Origin: Bacillota bacterium
GTDB taxonomy: Bacteria; Bacillota; Clostridia; Lachnospirales; Lachnospiraceae
Assembly (NCBI GenBank): GCA_023393095.1
Contig: JAEWMT010000120.1
Span: forward strand, 1 to 32,400
Length of the DNA: 32,400 bases
Reading direction: 5' to 3'
Under the pieces are notes generated by a model that searched no databases, was not told where the DNA came from, and saw only the letters and a list, made by a program, of their open reading frames with translations. How positions within the stretch are numbered: the first letter of the stretch is position 1; the number at the start of each line of letters is the position of its first letter. Both the position numbers and the translations under genes were made by a program. This document shows positions 15,051 through 24,256 of this stretch, in pieces.

Positions 15051-15173
15051 GTAAATTTATTGACAGGTATCTTCAATTTAATTATTATATTATTTATTTA
15101 ATAAAAACCTCTAAAATTCAATGCTATATTTTAAACTGTACTTTTATTTCCCTTAATGTATTCCTACCTTACC

Positions 15174-16088
15174 TTATTTAGTAGGCAAACCGTTAAAAGC
15201 ATTTATAATTATATTCGCAACATATTTCAATAATGATTTATCAATCTCTTTGATCGTATCCTTATTGCTATTAATTTGTAATTTGTTTGAATATGGCTGT
15301 CCAATACATAATGCTGGAATTTTGTAATAATCGAAGACTGCATAATCACTTCTTTCGCGGTTCATTTTACTAATTGTTAGTTTATTGTTTTCTTTCGCAC
15401 TTTTAATAAATTCCGTGGCTTCATTCTTTGTCCCACTAACCGTAAATATTCTTGGCTTTACAAAATTCTTTTGTGCTATTGAATCAATGTCTATAACTGC
15501 TTTTATAATTTGTTTTTCTTTTCCGGATAACTTTTTCACATAATAAAGGGAGCCATTGCATCCTCCTTCTTCACCACAAAATAGTATAAATCGTAATTCA
15601 TATGCACAAGGCATATCTTTTAACAGACGAGCCGTTTCTAAAACTACAGAACATCCCGAAGCATCATCGTTTGCACCAAGTGATTTTTTAGCACTGTCGT
15701 AATGTGCACAAATTATAATAATACCCTTACTTGTCTTTGTCGTATTTTTTTTTACCGCAATCAAATTCTTACCCAGTGTTCTTTTTTTCTTATCTATATC
15801 GAGATGTTCCTCACTTTGTGTGAGCGGCGAATATCCATAAGATTCAAATCTTTTTTTTAAATAGGAACACGCACTTTTTACATTACCTGGATTTGAATCA
15901 TAATGTCTACTATTGGCACTTAAGACTTTCATAGTGTCCATCATATTTGATGTATTTGGTTGTTCCATGTTTGAAGATTCTGTATTAGAGAATGCATGTT
16001 TTGTAAAATTGGTATCGTTGCCCAGCGTCACAAACAGAGCAATTAGAACCAAACTTAATAATGGTATAACAATAAATTTTTTTAACAT
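15174..16088 (-). CDS. Secreted M28-family metallopeptidase-like protein, zinc site altered
   Basis: Di-zinc aminopeptidase fold (M28) with an N-terminal membrane or signal segment (KK then about residues 5-22), so it acts outside the membrane; I see no lipobox. Four zinc ligands are visible: H129 in CAHYDS, D141 in GANDDASG, E174 in CGEEGG (E173 being the catalytic acid) and D202 in DIDS. The fifth, normally His in an HTxxDT motif near the C-terminus, reads INSNKDT, with Asn273 at that place. Activity is therefore doubtful or uses a changed site. It follows the ABC permease by 64 bases and is probably cotranscribed with the two-component/ABC genes. A possible role is cleaving the peptide the transporter handles; this is inference. 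Confidence 0.85.
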   Translation of the reverse strand: MLKKFIVIPLLSLVLIALFVTLGNDTNFTKHAFSNTESSNMEQPNTSNMMDTMKVLSANSRHYDSNPGNVKSACSYLKKRFESYGYSPLTQSEEHLDIDKKKRTLGKNLIAVKKNTTKTSKGIIIICAHYDSAKKSLGANDDASGCSVVLETARLLKDMPCAYELRFILFCGEEGGCNGSLYYVKKLSGKEKQIIKAVIDIDSIAQKNFVKPRIFTVSGTKNEATEFIKSAKENNKLTISKMNRERSDYAVFDYYKIPALCIGQPYSNKLQINSNKDTIKEIDKSLLKYVANIIINAFNGLPTK

Positions 16089-16152
16089 TTCTATATCCTT
16101 TCAATAGATTCTTCATAGCTTTGTATTGCAAATAGGTAAGTAAAAGTATCAT

Positions 16153-18753
16153 TTACTCAACCATACCTATATACTCCATAACCTTCCTCGTTCTCCAATC
16201 CTTAGATAGAAAAAGGGCTAGAAAACAACATATCATAATGGTCAGTAGAGAAATGATCCCAAATGCTTGATAATTAAAATGAAATAGATGCCCAAAGGCT
16301 TTCATATCAGATTGTTTATAAAGATATCTTAATACTGGATTAGCAAGTATATATCCGCATAAAATTCCAATACATCCCAACATTCCATTTTCAAATATCA
16401 TCATTCTGCGAATCATTTTTATACTCATTCCAATGGCTCGATACATACAGATTTCTCGGGTTCTAATTTGCATTCGATAATTCAGATTATTTATCATATT
16501 AATCAATACAAGGGTAAATGCTACCATTGCAATTCCAATAATATATACCATTTGCTTGCGATAAAGCATATTATTATTCGTAATATCTGATATCATACTT
16601 CTTGTTGATATATTGCTACTCTTATTACCAATGTTAATCAGCTGTCTTTCCAATTGTTCTTGCTGTTTTTTTGTAAAAGAGGCATCGCCATCGATATACA
16701 ATCGCTGAATATGACTATCTGGACACATTATTTGAATCTGTTTATCATTGGTGATAAGAAGTGGATAGATGGTTCTATTACAGTCATACATATAAGCAAA
16801 GGACACAATAGCTACTACCTTGTAAGTTTTATATGTGTACTTAGCCATAGTATCGGTTAATTGATCATACGCATTATTATCCGTATCAAAATCAGTCCGA
16901 TATTTTATCTGAATCTTATCTCCAACCTGATACTGCATCAATGGTGTTCCTTCTTTATAGTTACCAGGAAACTCATTTTGTTTTGTATCATCTGTATGTA
17001 ATACCGATAAAATAATCTCATCGTCTTTTAACCCGTCTTCACTAAAATCACCAGCTATTACATATTTCTTTAATTCTTTAAATGCATTTTTATTATATCC
17101 ATAGAGTAGGGATTTATATATCTGATCAGTACCGTCATTTCCGGCTAGCGGATATTTCTGATATTTTATAAAACGTTTATTCATCTCGTCATAATACGCT
17201 TTATTTCTCTTAACGGATTTCTCATCAATAACCCGAATTAGAATACCTGACTGGGTTTTTACCTTGGACACACCTTCTAAAGTTTCAATTTTCTTTAGAT
17301 TTTTTCTATTTATCCCATCCTTCGAACTACCAACCCATAAGGTCCCCATCTCATATTGTCCATTGAGATAGTTCATCTCCTTTGTATCTTCCCGATACAC
17401 TCTTGCAATATCTTCTTTATAAGACAATGCTGTAAATAGAACAACGCCAACGCATATAGTAAGAATGACAAACAAAGATGTCTTTTTATCCTTTAGTATA
17501 TAATTGCTCCCTAAGACAAATAACGTAACTGTTCTTCCCTGCTTCTCTCCCAAATGAATACCATGAGCTGCTTCTTTTTTACTATTATCTTCACTACCAA
17601 GTAATACCGTTATCGGACATTTTGTAATCTTTTGCCCTGCCCATAATCCGACTATGCCAACGAACAACGCGATAAGCAGAATACAGATAGCTATCTGGTA
17701 ATATGGAATTATTGTTGAAAAGGAAATTCTTTCATTGTTTAAATATATGTCTTGACTGCTATCACCAGATAACCAGGAAATCAGCAAAGCAATTGCCAAT
17801 CCAAACAAAACTCCAATAGGTACACTTACAGCATATATTTTATATAATTCCATTAAAATCATATGTAGCATTTGCCTGCGTTTCATACCAATTGCCCTTA
17901 ATACACCGTATTGCGTTCTTCTGGCAATCGTCGAAATGCGGTAAACCCCATAGAATACAATCATACAAATGAATAACAAAACACTTATCATTTTCAGATC
18001 AATTTGCCACAGCTCATTTATGTCTTCTCTTCCTGGACATTTTTTCACTTGTTTTCTTTTTATATCCAAGGCTTTACAGATTGCATTTACATTTTCATTA
18101 TATTTTATATTATCTGGAAAACGGGCATATACGCTATAGTTGTCTACTCCATTTGATTTCATCGGCGCATATAGACTTTTTATACCGTATTTTTTATTCG
18201 AAGGTACATCAGAAAGAATTCCTACTAGATTATAGGTTTCCGTCTTGCCATCCGTATCGTTGTGAATCTCAAATATCTGATTACACTTCGGCTCAATTCC
18301 CATATTAAGCAAGGCCCAACGCTCGGCTACCACTTCATTTTCTACTTTCGGCATCCTTCCACTCTCTAACTTTGCCGTCATAGTAATATAACTATCATCA
18401 CTCCGATGCAGGAAGATAAACTGTTGATTTCTACTGTACTCTTTGTACTCTAATTGATTCACTGTGTACCAATCAAATGAAAACGTAGATATCAATTGCT
18501 TTACTTTTGTACTATCCAAATCATTGATACTACAATCTGATGCAGTAAAAAGCATTTGCCATTGAATATTCTCCATTTTATGATTTGTATGTATTAATGT
18601 TAATAAAGCTGTAATTAAAGTGATCGTCAAAGAAAAACTCAAAAAGATAGCCAATGTATTCTTTTTATAGCCTTTTATAAAACGATCTTGTAGTGAAAAA
18701 TCAATATCTCTCGCGTAATCATTTTTATTCTGTTTTAAAGTCATGTTCTCCAT
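16153..18753 (-). CDS. ABC transporter permease with two FtsX domains (MacB/LolC-like architecture)
   Basis: Membrane subunit of an ABC system that works on substrates at the outer membrane face, such as peptides or lipids. The 866-residue protein has about eight membrane segments, near residues 33-54, 258-278, 308-335, 357-378, 428-450, 743-763, 795-815 and 835-855. Two FtsX domains are recognisable from repeated sequence after the second and sixth segments: YGVLRAIGMKRRQM and ICMYRAIGMSIKMIRRM. Large extracellular regions lie between segments 1-2 and 5-6. The ATPase gene ends 32 bases upstream, so the pair forms one transporter. The two-component genes before it suggest a peptide-sensing or resistance module. 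The substrate is unknown. Confidence 0.9.
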   Translation of the reverse strand: MENMTLKQNKNDYARDIDFSLQDRFIKGYKKNTLAIFLSFSLTITLITALLTLIHTNHKMENIQWQMLFTASDCSINDLDSTKVKQLISTFSFDWYTVNQLEYKEYSRNQQFIFLHRSDDSYITMTAKLESGRMPKVENEVVAERWALLNMGIEPKCNQIFEIHNDTDGKTETYNLVGILSDVPSNKKYGIKSLYAPMKSNGVDNYSVYARFPDNIKYNENVNAICKALDIKRKQVKKCPGREDINELWQIDLKMISVLLFICMIVFYGVYRISTIARRTQYGVLRAIGMKRRQMLHMILMELYKIYAVSVPIGVLFGLAIALLISWLSGDSSQDIYLNNERISFSTIIPYYQIAICILLIALFVGIVGLWAGQKITKCPITVLLGSEDNSKKEAAHGIHLGEKQGRTVTLFVLGSNYILKDKKTSLFVILTICVGVVLFTALSYKEDIARVYREDTKEMNYLNGQYEMGTLWVGSSKDGINRKNLKKIETLEGVSKVKTQSGILIRVIDEKSVKRNKAYYDEMNKRFIKYQKYPLAGNDGTDQIYKSLLYGYNKNAFKELKKYVIAGDFSEDGLKDDEIILSVLHTDDTKQNEFPGNYKEGTPLMQYQVGDKIQIKYRTDFDTDNNAYDQLTDTMAKYTYKTYKVVAIVSFAYMYDCNRTIYPLLITNDKQIQIMCPDSHIQRLYIDGDASFTKKQQEQLERQLINIGNKSSNISTRSMISDITNNNMLYRKQMVYIIGIAMVAFTLVLINMINNLNYRMQIRTREICMYRAIGMSIKMIRRMMIFENGMLGCIGILCGYILANPVLRYLYKQSDMKAFGHLFHFNYQAFGIISLLTIMICCFLALFLSKDWRTRKVMEYIGMVE

Positions 18754-18785
18754 CTATTTGTACCTCACGAAAATATATTCAGTTT

Positions 18786-19451
18786 TCAGGAAACAATCTG
18801 ACCATCTTCTATACGGATGATACGATCTGCCATCTGTGCAATTTCTTCATTATGTGTAATCATCACAATGGTTTGCTGATATCGTTCACTTGTAACTTTT
18901 AAAATTCCAAGTACATCCTGGCTGGTTTTAGAATCCAGATTACCAGTTGGCTCATCGGCAAGAATAATAGATGGTTTTATTGCCAACGCTCTGGCAATCG
19001 CAACTCTTTGCTGCTGTCCCCCAGATAACTGCCCTGGAAGGCTTTTTCGTTTTTCCTCAAGCCCCAATATTTCTATAATTTCATCTATATATGCTCTATC
19101 TACACGCCTTCCATCCAACTTTAACGGTAAAATAATGTTTTCCCAGACATTTAGCATTGGAACCAGATTAAACTGTTGAAAAATGAAGCCAATTTTTCTT
19201 CTGCGAAAAATGGTTAATTCATCATCACTTAACAGTTCCAACTCCTTTTGATCCATTATCACGTTACCACTAGTAGGAACATCCAATCCTCCTACCATAT
19301 GTAATAATGTCGATTTTCCACTTCCAGATGTTCCAACAATTGCAATAAACTCTCCTCTATGAACGATTAGGTTTATACCATCTAAAGCTGTCACTGCTGT
19401 CTCACCCTTCCCATATGTCTTGCATAAATTAGTGATCTTCAATATTTCCAT
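18786..19451 (-). CDS. ABC transporter ATPase, MacB/LolD class
   Basis: ATP-binding subunit powering the FtsX permease encoded directly downstream. The 221-residue protein has all motifs: Walker A GTSGSGKST (near residue 40), Q-loop FIFQQFNLVPMLNVWENI, signature LSGGQQQRVAIARALA (near 142), Walker B IILADEPTGNLDS and the switch histidine in MITHNEE. The GNLDS form and short length are typical of the MacB/LolD/SalX class, which drive mechanotransmission rather than bulk transport. The ribosome binding site is GGAGG. A hairpin terminator or attenuator lies between it and the kinase gene. Confidence 0.95.
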   Translation of the reverse strand: MEILKITNLCKTYGKGETAVTALDGINLIVHRGEFIAIVGTSGSGKSTLLHMVGGLDVPTSGNVIMDQKELELLSDDELTIFRRRKIGFIFQQFNLVPMLNVWENIILPLKLDGRRVDRAYIDEIIEILGLEEKRKSLPGQLSGGQQQRVAIARALAIKPSIILADEPTGNLDSKTSQDVLGILKVTSERYQQTIVMITHNEEIAQMADRIIRIEDGQIVS

Positions 19452-19484
19452 ACTTTATCCTCCAATCCATTTGCTAAAAGAAAC

Positions 19485-19513
19485 AAAAAAGCCTGTATCA
19501 TTATAATACAGAC
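19485..19513 (-). terminator. Terminator or attenuator between kinase and ABC genes
   Basis: GTCTGTAT/ATACAGGC (19513-19506 with 19498-19491, eight pairs with one G-U) closes a 7-base loop followed by TTTTTT on the minus strand. It sits within the 120-base gap between the kinase and ATPase. I see no good promoter after it, so partial readthrough may set lower ABC expression. Confidence 0.7.
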
Positions 19514-19571
19514 TATAACAAACCATTGTTTCAAACCGGTATCCAGAAAATATCAATTTTGACACTTTCCT

Positions 19572-20516
19572 TTAACCACGGTTTAAAAATACAGAAAATA
19601 TGGAACCATCTCCTGGTTTAGAAGATACTTTAATATATCCCTTTTGCATACTTAAAACCTCTCGGGCAAGATATAGACCAATTCCTACGCCAGGTTGTTT
19701 TCGAACCGCTGGGGAACGATAAAAACGAGTAAATATCTTCGTAATCTCAGACTCTGCAATTCCAATTCCTGTATCACTAATATCAATGCGTAAAAACAAA
19801 GAATACGGAACCGCTTTTATCTTGACCATGCCACCCGCAAGCGTATATTTTATTGCGTTATCCACAATATTAGCAATCGCTTCTATGGTCCATTTCATAT
19901 CAAACTCTGCTTCTTCCTGTGAATCTTCTATTATAAAAGTTATACTCTTATGTTCCGCCTTTTTGTAAAACTGCCTTTTCGTTGCAATCAAGACATCATG
20001 TACCGAATAGTGCTGAGGCTTTAAGGAAACAATGCCATTTTCCAATCGTGATAATTTAACCAATGATTCAATTAAAAAATCAAGTTTTTCTACCTGAGAC
20101 CGTATAGCTGTAATCTCTTCCGCCATATCTTCATCCACAATATGATACTTTGTTTTCCATATGTCCTGCTGTTCTTCCAGTAATTCAGCATAAATCTTAA
20201 TATTAGAAATAGGTGTCACGGTCTGATGGGATATATCCGAAATCAGCGATTGTATTCTCTGCTTTTGTTCCTTTAGATTCGTTGAAGAAACCTTACAATC
20301 ACTTAGGAAACGCCACATGTCACTTTCAATTTCAGATATCTTTGATTCTTCTAAAGTACCTTCAGTAAAAGTGCCTACTATTGCTTCCTCCAGCATCTTT
20401 GCTAATCGGCTCAGTAACCTTTTTTCACTTTTCTTCCATTTTAATAAAACAATTATTATGGCGATTACTAATAAAACAATCACACAAAAATATATATTTA
20501 TTATTATTTGCTTCAT
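19572..20516 (-). CDS. Membrane histidine kinase with a single transmembrane helix
   Basis: Sensor kinase that phosphorylates the response regulator encoded 2 bases upstream. The 314-residue protein has one membrane helix (about residues 7-25) and no extracellular domain. The dimerisation domain carries the phospho-acceptor H97 in LISDISHQTVTPISN. The ATPase domain has the N box (NIVDNAIKYT, near residue 213), G1 box DTGIGIAE, F box FTRFYRS and G2 box GVGIGLYLA. The lack of an outer sensor domain suggests that it reads its stimulus through the ABC permease, as known for BceS-like kinases. Its start follows the regulator stop almost directly, so translation is likely coupled. Confidence 0.94.
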   Translation of the reverse strand: MKQIIINIYFCVIVLLVIAIIIVLLKWKKSEKRLLSRLAKMLEEAIVGTFTEGTLEESKISEIESDMWRFLSDCKVSSTNLKEQKQRIQSLISDISHQTVTPISNIKIYAELLEEQQDIWKTKYHIVDEDMAEEITAIRSQVEKLDFLIESLVKLSRLENGIVSLKPQHYSVHDVLIATKRQFYKKAEHKSITFIIEDSQEEAEFDMKWTIEAIANIVDNAIKYTLAGGMVKIKAVPYSLFLRIDISDTGIGIAESEITKIFTRFYRSPAVRKQPGVGIGLYLAREVLSMQKGYIKVSSKPGDGSIFSVFLNRG

Positions 20517-20518
20517 AG

Positions 20519-21211
20519 TCAGTTACTTACGCCCTCTTTATCCCAAGCATACCCGATACCATATACTGTTTTGATATATGACATATTACCCTGGTTTTCC
20601 CCTAATTTACCCCGCAACCGTTTCATAACTACTGTCAGTGCATGTTCATCTACATATTCTGACTCTCCAGACCAGATTTCATCTGTTAATATATTTCTGC
20701 TTATTGTAACTCCAGGATTCTCCACCAGTTTTCGAAGAAGTTTCTGTTCTGTACGACTTAATTCAATACTGTTACCAGAAACCCTAAAATCCATTTTTCC
20801 AAAATCAAAATAGAAATCATCTATTTGCATAATCTGTGTGCTTTCTATTATCTTTTCCCTAAGCTGTACATTAATTCTTGCCCTGAGAATCATTAGACTA
20901 AATGGCTTTGTAATATAATCATTCGCGCCTAATTCCAAGCCGGTCACAATATCCAGCTCCATATTATTCGCAGATATCAATATAATGGGAACCTTACTTT
21001 TTTTCCTTACTTCTATCAACCAATCCATACCATTACCATCAGGAAGATTAATATCCAGTAAAATTAGATCAATTTGATTCACCATCAGTTGTTCTCTCGC
21101 AGAAGTAATGGAATCACTTTGTAAGCATCTATACTCTTGTCCCTTTAGAGCTAGACGTATTCCGTTATTTAGTTGTAAATCATCTTCTACAATTAAAATG
21201 TTCTGTTGCAT
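20519..21211 (-). CDS. OmpR/PhoB-type response regulator
   Basis: DNA-binding regulator activated by the partner kinase. The 230-residue protein has a receiver domain (residues 1-120) with acidic pocket E9-D10-D11, phospho-acceptor D53 in LLDINLPDGNG, and the conserved lysine in NDYITKPF. A winged-helix output domain follows (about 128-225), ending KTVYGIGYAW. It heads the module regulator-kinase-ATPase-permease-peptidase. The Shine-Dalgarno is GGAGTGGAG. Its targets probably include the downstream ABC genes, inferred from position; I could not identify an operator with confidence. Confidence 0.95.
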   Translation of the reverse strand: MQQNILIVEDDLQLNNGIRLALKGQEYRCLQSDSITSAREQLMVNQIDLILLDINLPDGNGMDWLIEVRKKSKVPIILISANNMELDIVTGLELGANDYITKPFSLMILRARINVQLREKIIESTQIMQIDDFYFDFGKMDFRVSGNSIELSRTEQKLLRKLVENPGVTISRNILTDEIWSGESEYVDEHALTVVMKRLRGKLGENQGNMSYIKTVYGIGYAWDKEGVSN

Positions 21212-21869
21212 TTTTCTCCACTCCTAATTATTACTAGATAGTATTTGAAATAGTAAATCATAATAATGCGCATAGATTTCAGAAAAATTATTATTGATTT
21301 CCTCAAACATTCTTTATACCAATTTACATTTGATATCCCTTCAAGTATAATAAATTCATTATTGTCTATACCTTATCAATTATATTAACAATGAAATTAC
21401 TTTTGTTTCTTTCCCATCTTTCATTTTCATCTGTTTAATGACATATCTATATTCTATCTATTTCATAAAATGCCGTATATATATATTATACAATACGACA
21501 GAATTAATTTCACAATAGAAAACGCCAAAAATACCCTGCCACTTTTCATATGAGTCTATATATCTTCGTATTATTCAATACAGTCTAACTCAATTTGAAC
21601 TAACGAAATATGTTGGAAATTCAATTATCTTATTATTACTACCTGTTCGATTCAGGTTCAGTATTATTTACAATTGATAAATCGTAGCCCTCAATTCATC
21701 TATAAAATAAGGTACTAAAAGATTTATTAACAATACTTTTAGCACCTTATCGTCTTAATTATTAATATAAAACTGTTTTCTGATACATAGCATTATAATT
21801 ACCCGTCAATCTGATCTGAGAATTAATTAAAACTGCTATTTTGCAAGTTACTATCCTCTGAGAATAATA
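21212..21869. other. 658-base gene-free stretch
   Basis: Strongly AT-rich sequence with no open frame, RNA gene or repeat I recognise. Its right end holds a terminator for the carboxyltransferase operon (21709-21748). The left end should hold the promoter of the two-component operon, but I find only weak -10-like sequences, such as TATGAT on the minus strand near 21260, and no matching -35. The length suggests regulatory or degraded sequence at the edge of an inserted module. Confidence 0.4.
21709..21748 (-). terminator. Terminator after the carboxyltransferase operon
   Basis: A 13-bp stem with one G-U (AAGGTGCTAAAAG on the minus strand, 21748-21736, pairing with 21721-21709) and a 14-base loop is followed by ATTTTAT. 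It lies 120 bases past the last gene of the operon. Confidence 0.6.
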
Positions 21870-23282
21870 TTATACAGGATATGCCTTATTAGCATTGTCT
21901 GCAGCTGTTACGTCAATTCCTGTCTTCTGTGCCTGACGGTATTTAAAGAAATCAATTGCTACCTGCGGGAATAAAGCATAGGTTAATACATCTTCATCCT
22001 GCTCTTTCCACTCTGTGATTTCTGATTCAATTTTCTTAAGCTCAGGCTCAAGTAAATCCGCTGGACGACAGGTGATTGGTTTCTTATCTCCAATAACTTT
22101 TTTCTGAACCTCAGGATCAAACGGTTTCACTGTCTGACCGTATTCACCGGATAATATCGCTTTTGTTTCTTTTGTTACCATCTTATAACGTTCCCCAGCA
22201 AGTACATTAAGAACAGCCTGGGTACCTACAATCTGACTGGAAGGAGTAACAAGCGGCGGTTCACCAAAATCCTTACGAACTCTCGGTACTTCCTTAAGAA
22301 CATCATAATATTTATCTTCCTGTTTTGCTTCTTTTAACTGTGATACAAGGTTGGATAACATACCTCCCGGTACCTGGTATAGAAGAGTCTTAATATCAAC
22401 GCCCATTACCTTCGGATTAAGAAGTCCAGATTCGAGAGCTTTATCACGGATTGGTCGGAAATAATCTGCAATTTCAGCCAGTTTCTGTTGATCATAGCCG
22501 GTATCATATGGAGTTCCCTTGAAGGTCTCTACCATAACTTCCGTTGCCGGCTGGCTGGTTCCCATTGCAAATGGTGACATTGCTGTATCAATGATATCAC
22601 AGCCTGCTTCAACAGCCTTCATATAGGTCATGCCTGCAACACCACTGGTATAGTGGGTATGAAGGTCAATTGGGATTTTTACTGCTGATTTTAATGCAGT
22701 TACTAATTTTGTTGCTTCATATGGTACTAAAAGACCTGCCATATCCTTAATACATATGGAAGAAGCTCCAAGCTCCTCTACTCTTTTTGCCATCTTAATA
22801 TAATATTCTTCTGTATAGGCATCACCCAAGGTATAGGAGATAGCAATCTGTGCATGGCCGTTTTCTTTATTAGTAGCCTTCACTGCACATTCCAGATTAC
22901 GAATATCATTTAATGCATCAAAGATACGGATGATATCAATACCGTTTGCAATTGACTTCTGTACGAAATATTCAACTACATCATCTGCATAGTGACGATA
23001 TCCGAGGATATTCTGACCTCTGAATAACATCTGCAGTTTTGTATTTTTAAACCCTTTTCTTAATTTTCTCAATCTTTCCCAAGGGTCTTCTTTAAGGAAA
23101 CGTAAGGAAGCGTCAAAAGTTGCACCGCCCCAACATTCCACAGCATGATAACCTACTTTATCCATGGTCTCAAGAATGGGAAGCATCTCTTCTGTCGTCA
23201 TTCTTGTTGCAATCAGGGACTGGTGAGCATCACGTAATATGGTTTCGGTTATCTTAACCGGTCTTTTAACTTGTTCTGCCAT
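21870..23282 (-). CDS. Pyruvate/oxaloacetate carboxyltransferase (OadA N-domain / transcarboxylase 5S type)
   Basis: TIM-barrel enzyme that moves a carboxyl group between oxaloacetate/pyruvate and biotin. The 470-residue protein starts KITETILRDAHQSLIATRM, the family signature. The metal-binding HTH of DLHTHYTSG and the lysine of SSICIKDMAG, the position that is carboxylated in relatives, are present. The C-terminal PYC/OADA domain is present from about residue 300, but there is no fused biotin domain; biotin is on a separate protein encoded 109 bases upstream. I start at the ATG at 23282 behind AGGAGG rather than the frame opening at 23357. It is the last gene of the operon. No OadB partner follows. 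Confidence 0.9.
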   Translation of the reverse strand: MAEQVKRPVKITETILRDAHQSLIATRMTTEEMLPILETMDKVGYHAVECWGGATFDASLRFLKEDPWERLRKLRKGFKNTKLQMLFRGQNILGYRHYADDVVEYFVQKSIANGIDIIRIFDALNDIRNLECAVKATNKENGHAQIAISYTLGDAYTEEYYIKMAKRVEELGASSICIKDMAGLLVPYEATKLVTALKSAVKIPIDLHTHYTSGVAGMTYMKAVEAGCDIIDTAMSPFAMGTSQPATEVMVETFKGTPYDTGYDQQKLAEIADYFRPIRDKALESGLLNPKVMGVDIKTLLYQVPGGMLSNLVSQLKEAKQEDKYYDVLKEVPRVRKDFGEPPLVTPSSQIVGTQAVLNVLAGERYKMVTKETKAILSGEYGQTVKPFDPEVQKKVIGDKKPITCRPADLLEPELKKIESEITEWKEQDEDVLTYALFPQVAIDFFKYRQAQKTGIDVTAADNANKAYPV

Positions 23283-23391
23283 TACTCTACCTCCTGTATA
23301 TAATTTCAACCTAATATATGAACTATGGAATCCTCCGTTATTTGTAACGGATTTCATTCTACTTTAACAGTATTATCAATGAAAGCCGTAT

Positions 23392-23811
23392 TTAGTTTAA
23401 TGTTGCCAACAGAGTTCCTGCTTCAACTGAAGTACCAGAGGTAACATCAATACTTGCTACAACGCCATCCTGAGGTGAAACGATTTCATTTTCCATCTTC
23501 ATAGCTTCTAAGATCATGAGAACCTCACCTTTTTTAACTGCCTGTCCGATAGAAGCCTTAACAGCAAGAATCTTACCTGGCATAGGCGCGCTAACTTTAA
23601 CACTTCCTGCACTACCGCCTGTTGCTGGTGCTGCCGGAGCTGGTGCTGCTGGAGCCTGAGCTGCTGGTGCGGCTGCAGGTGCCGGAGCTGCTACAGGTGC
23701 TGGAGCTGGTGCTGCTGTATAAACCGGCGCTGCTACAGGTGCTGCTGCAATTCCTTCCTGAACTGATACATTATATGCGATTCCGTTTACTGTAACTGTA
23801 TAATATTTCAT
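23392..23811 (-). CDS. Biotin carboxyl carrier protein
   Basis: Carries biotin between carboxyltransferase sites. The 139-residue protein has a short N-terminal segment, an Ala/Pro-rich flexible linker (about residues 22-66) and a biotinyl domain (about 70-139). The biotinylated lysine is K105 in EAMKMENEI. VSAPMPGKIL and the GTLLATLN end are typical of this domain. Size and design resemble the 1.3S subunit of transcarboxylase and the gamma subunit of biotin decarboxylases. It lies between the OadG-like gene and the 5S-like gene, in line with serving both carboxyltransferases. Confidence 0.93.
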   Translation of the reverse strand: MKYYTVTVNGIAYNVSVQEGIAAAPVAAPVYTAAPAPAPVAAPAPAAAPAAQAPAAPAPAAPATGGSAGSVKVSAPMPGKILAVKASIGQAVKKGEVLMILEAMKMENEIVSPQDGVVASIDVTSGTSVEAGTLLATLN

Positions 23812-23888
23812 TGTGAATTCCTCCTTGTTTATTGGGCACCGAAATGGTGTCTTCCTTTATATTGTTGTTACCAATCTTTAGATTCCTA

Positions 23889-24242
23889 TTATCTTGCTCT
23901 ACGTATGGAACGAACTACAAATCCGTTAGCCGGAACGTCACTGCCCATGTACTCATGAATTGCAGCTGTTATCACAGCAACCAGTTCATTATTTCCAACA
24001 AGTTCCTCGTGTTCATGACCTGTAGTCTGAATAGCCGAATTATTAACGGTACTTTTTTGACTCGCTGATTTATCTGGATTATTCCTCAGATAAGACATTA
24101 TATTAGCTAAATAAACTAATGCAATCAGGAGCAGGACAGCTAATACAACCACCACTCCGAATAATGTATTAATATTTATATAATTTTCTAGATCGGCGAG
24201 GACAACGGCCTGACTTAATACTGCATGATCAAAAATACCCAT
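23889..24242 (-). CDS. OadG-like membrane subunit of biotin-dependent decarboxylase
   Basis: Small protein with one membrane segment (about residues 27-49) followed by a polar tail, matching the sodium-pump decarboxylase gamma/delta family (OadG/MmdD). In known complexes it holds the soluble carboxyltransferase to the membrane pump and aids assembly. The 117-residue length is somewhat long for OadG; the C-terminal part VITAAIHEYMGSDVP resembles the conserved end of these proteins. It starts 14 bases after the MmdA-like gene. Its presence without a beta subunit in the operon is unusual. Confidence 0.8.
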   Translation of the reverse strand: MGIFDHAVLSQAVVLADLENYININTLFGVVVVLAVLLLIALVYLANIMSYLRNNPDKSASQKSTVNNSAIQTTGHEHEELVGNNELVAVITAAIHEYMGSDVPANGFVVRSIRRAR

Positions 24243-24256
24243 AATCTCACCTCATT

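Noticed and set aside
15900..15930. Reading the SDY motif of the M28-like protein (residues 247-249) as loss of a zinc-binding His
   Set aside because: In the family, SDH and SDY variants both occur and this His is not the metal ligand; the ligand is the His of HTxxDT, so the loss was assigned to Asn273 instead.
19500..19512. TATAAT in the kinase-ATPase gap as an ABC promoter
   Set aside because: The hexamer is the loop of the terminator hairpin and no -35 lies 16-18 bases upstream.
23590..23750. Repetitive GCT/GGTG-rich stretch as a DNA repeat or CRISPR-like array
   Set aside because: It encodes the Ala/Pro-rich linker of the biotin carrier protein, a normal feature of these proteins.
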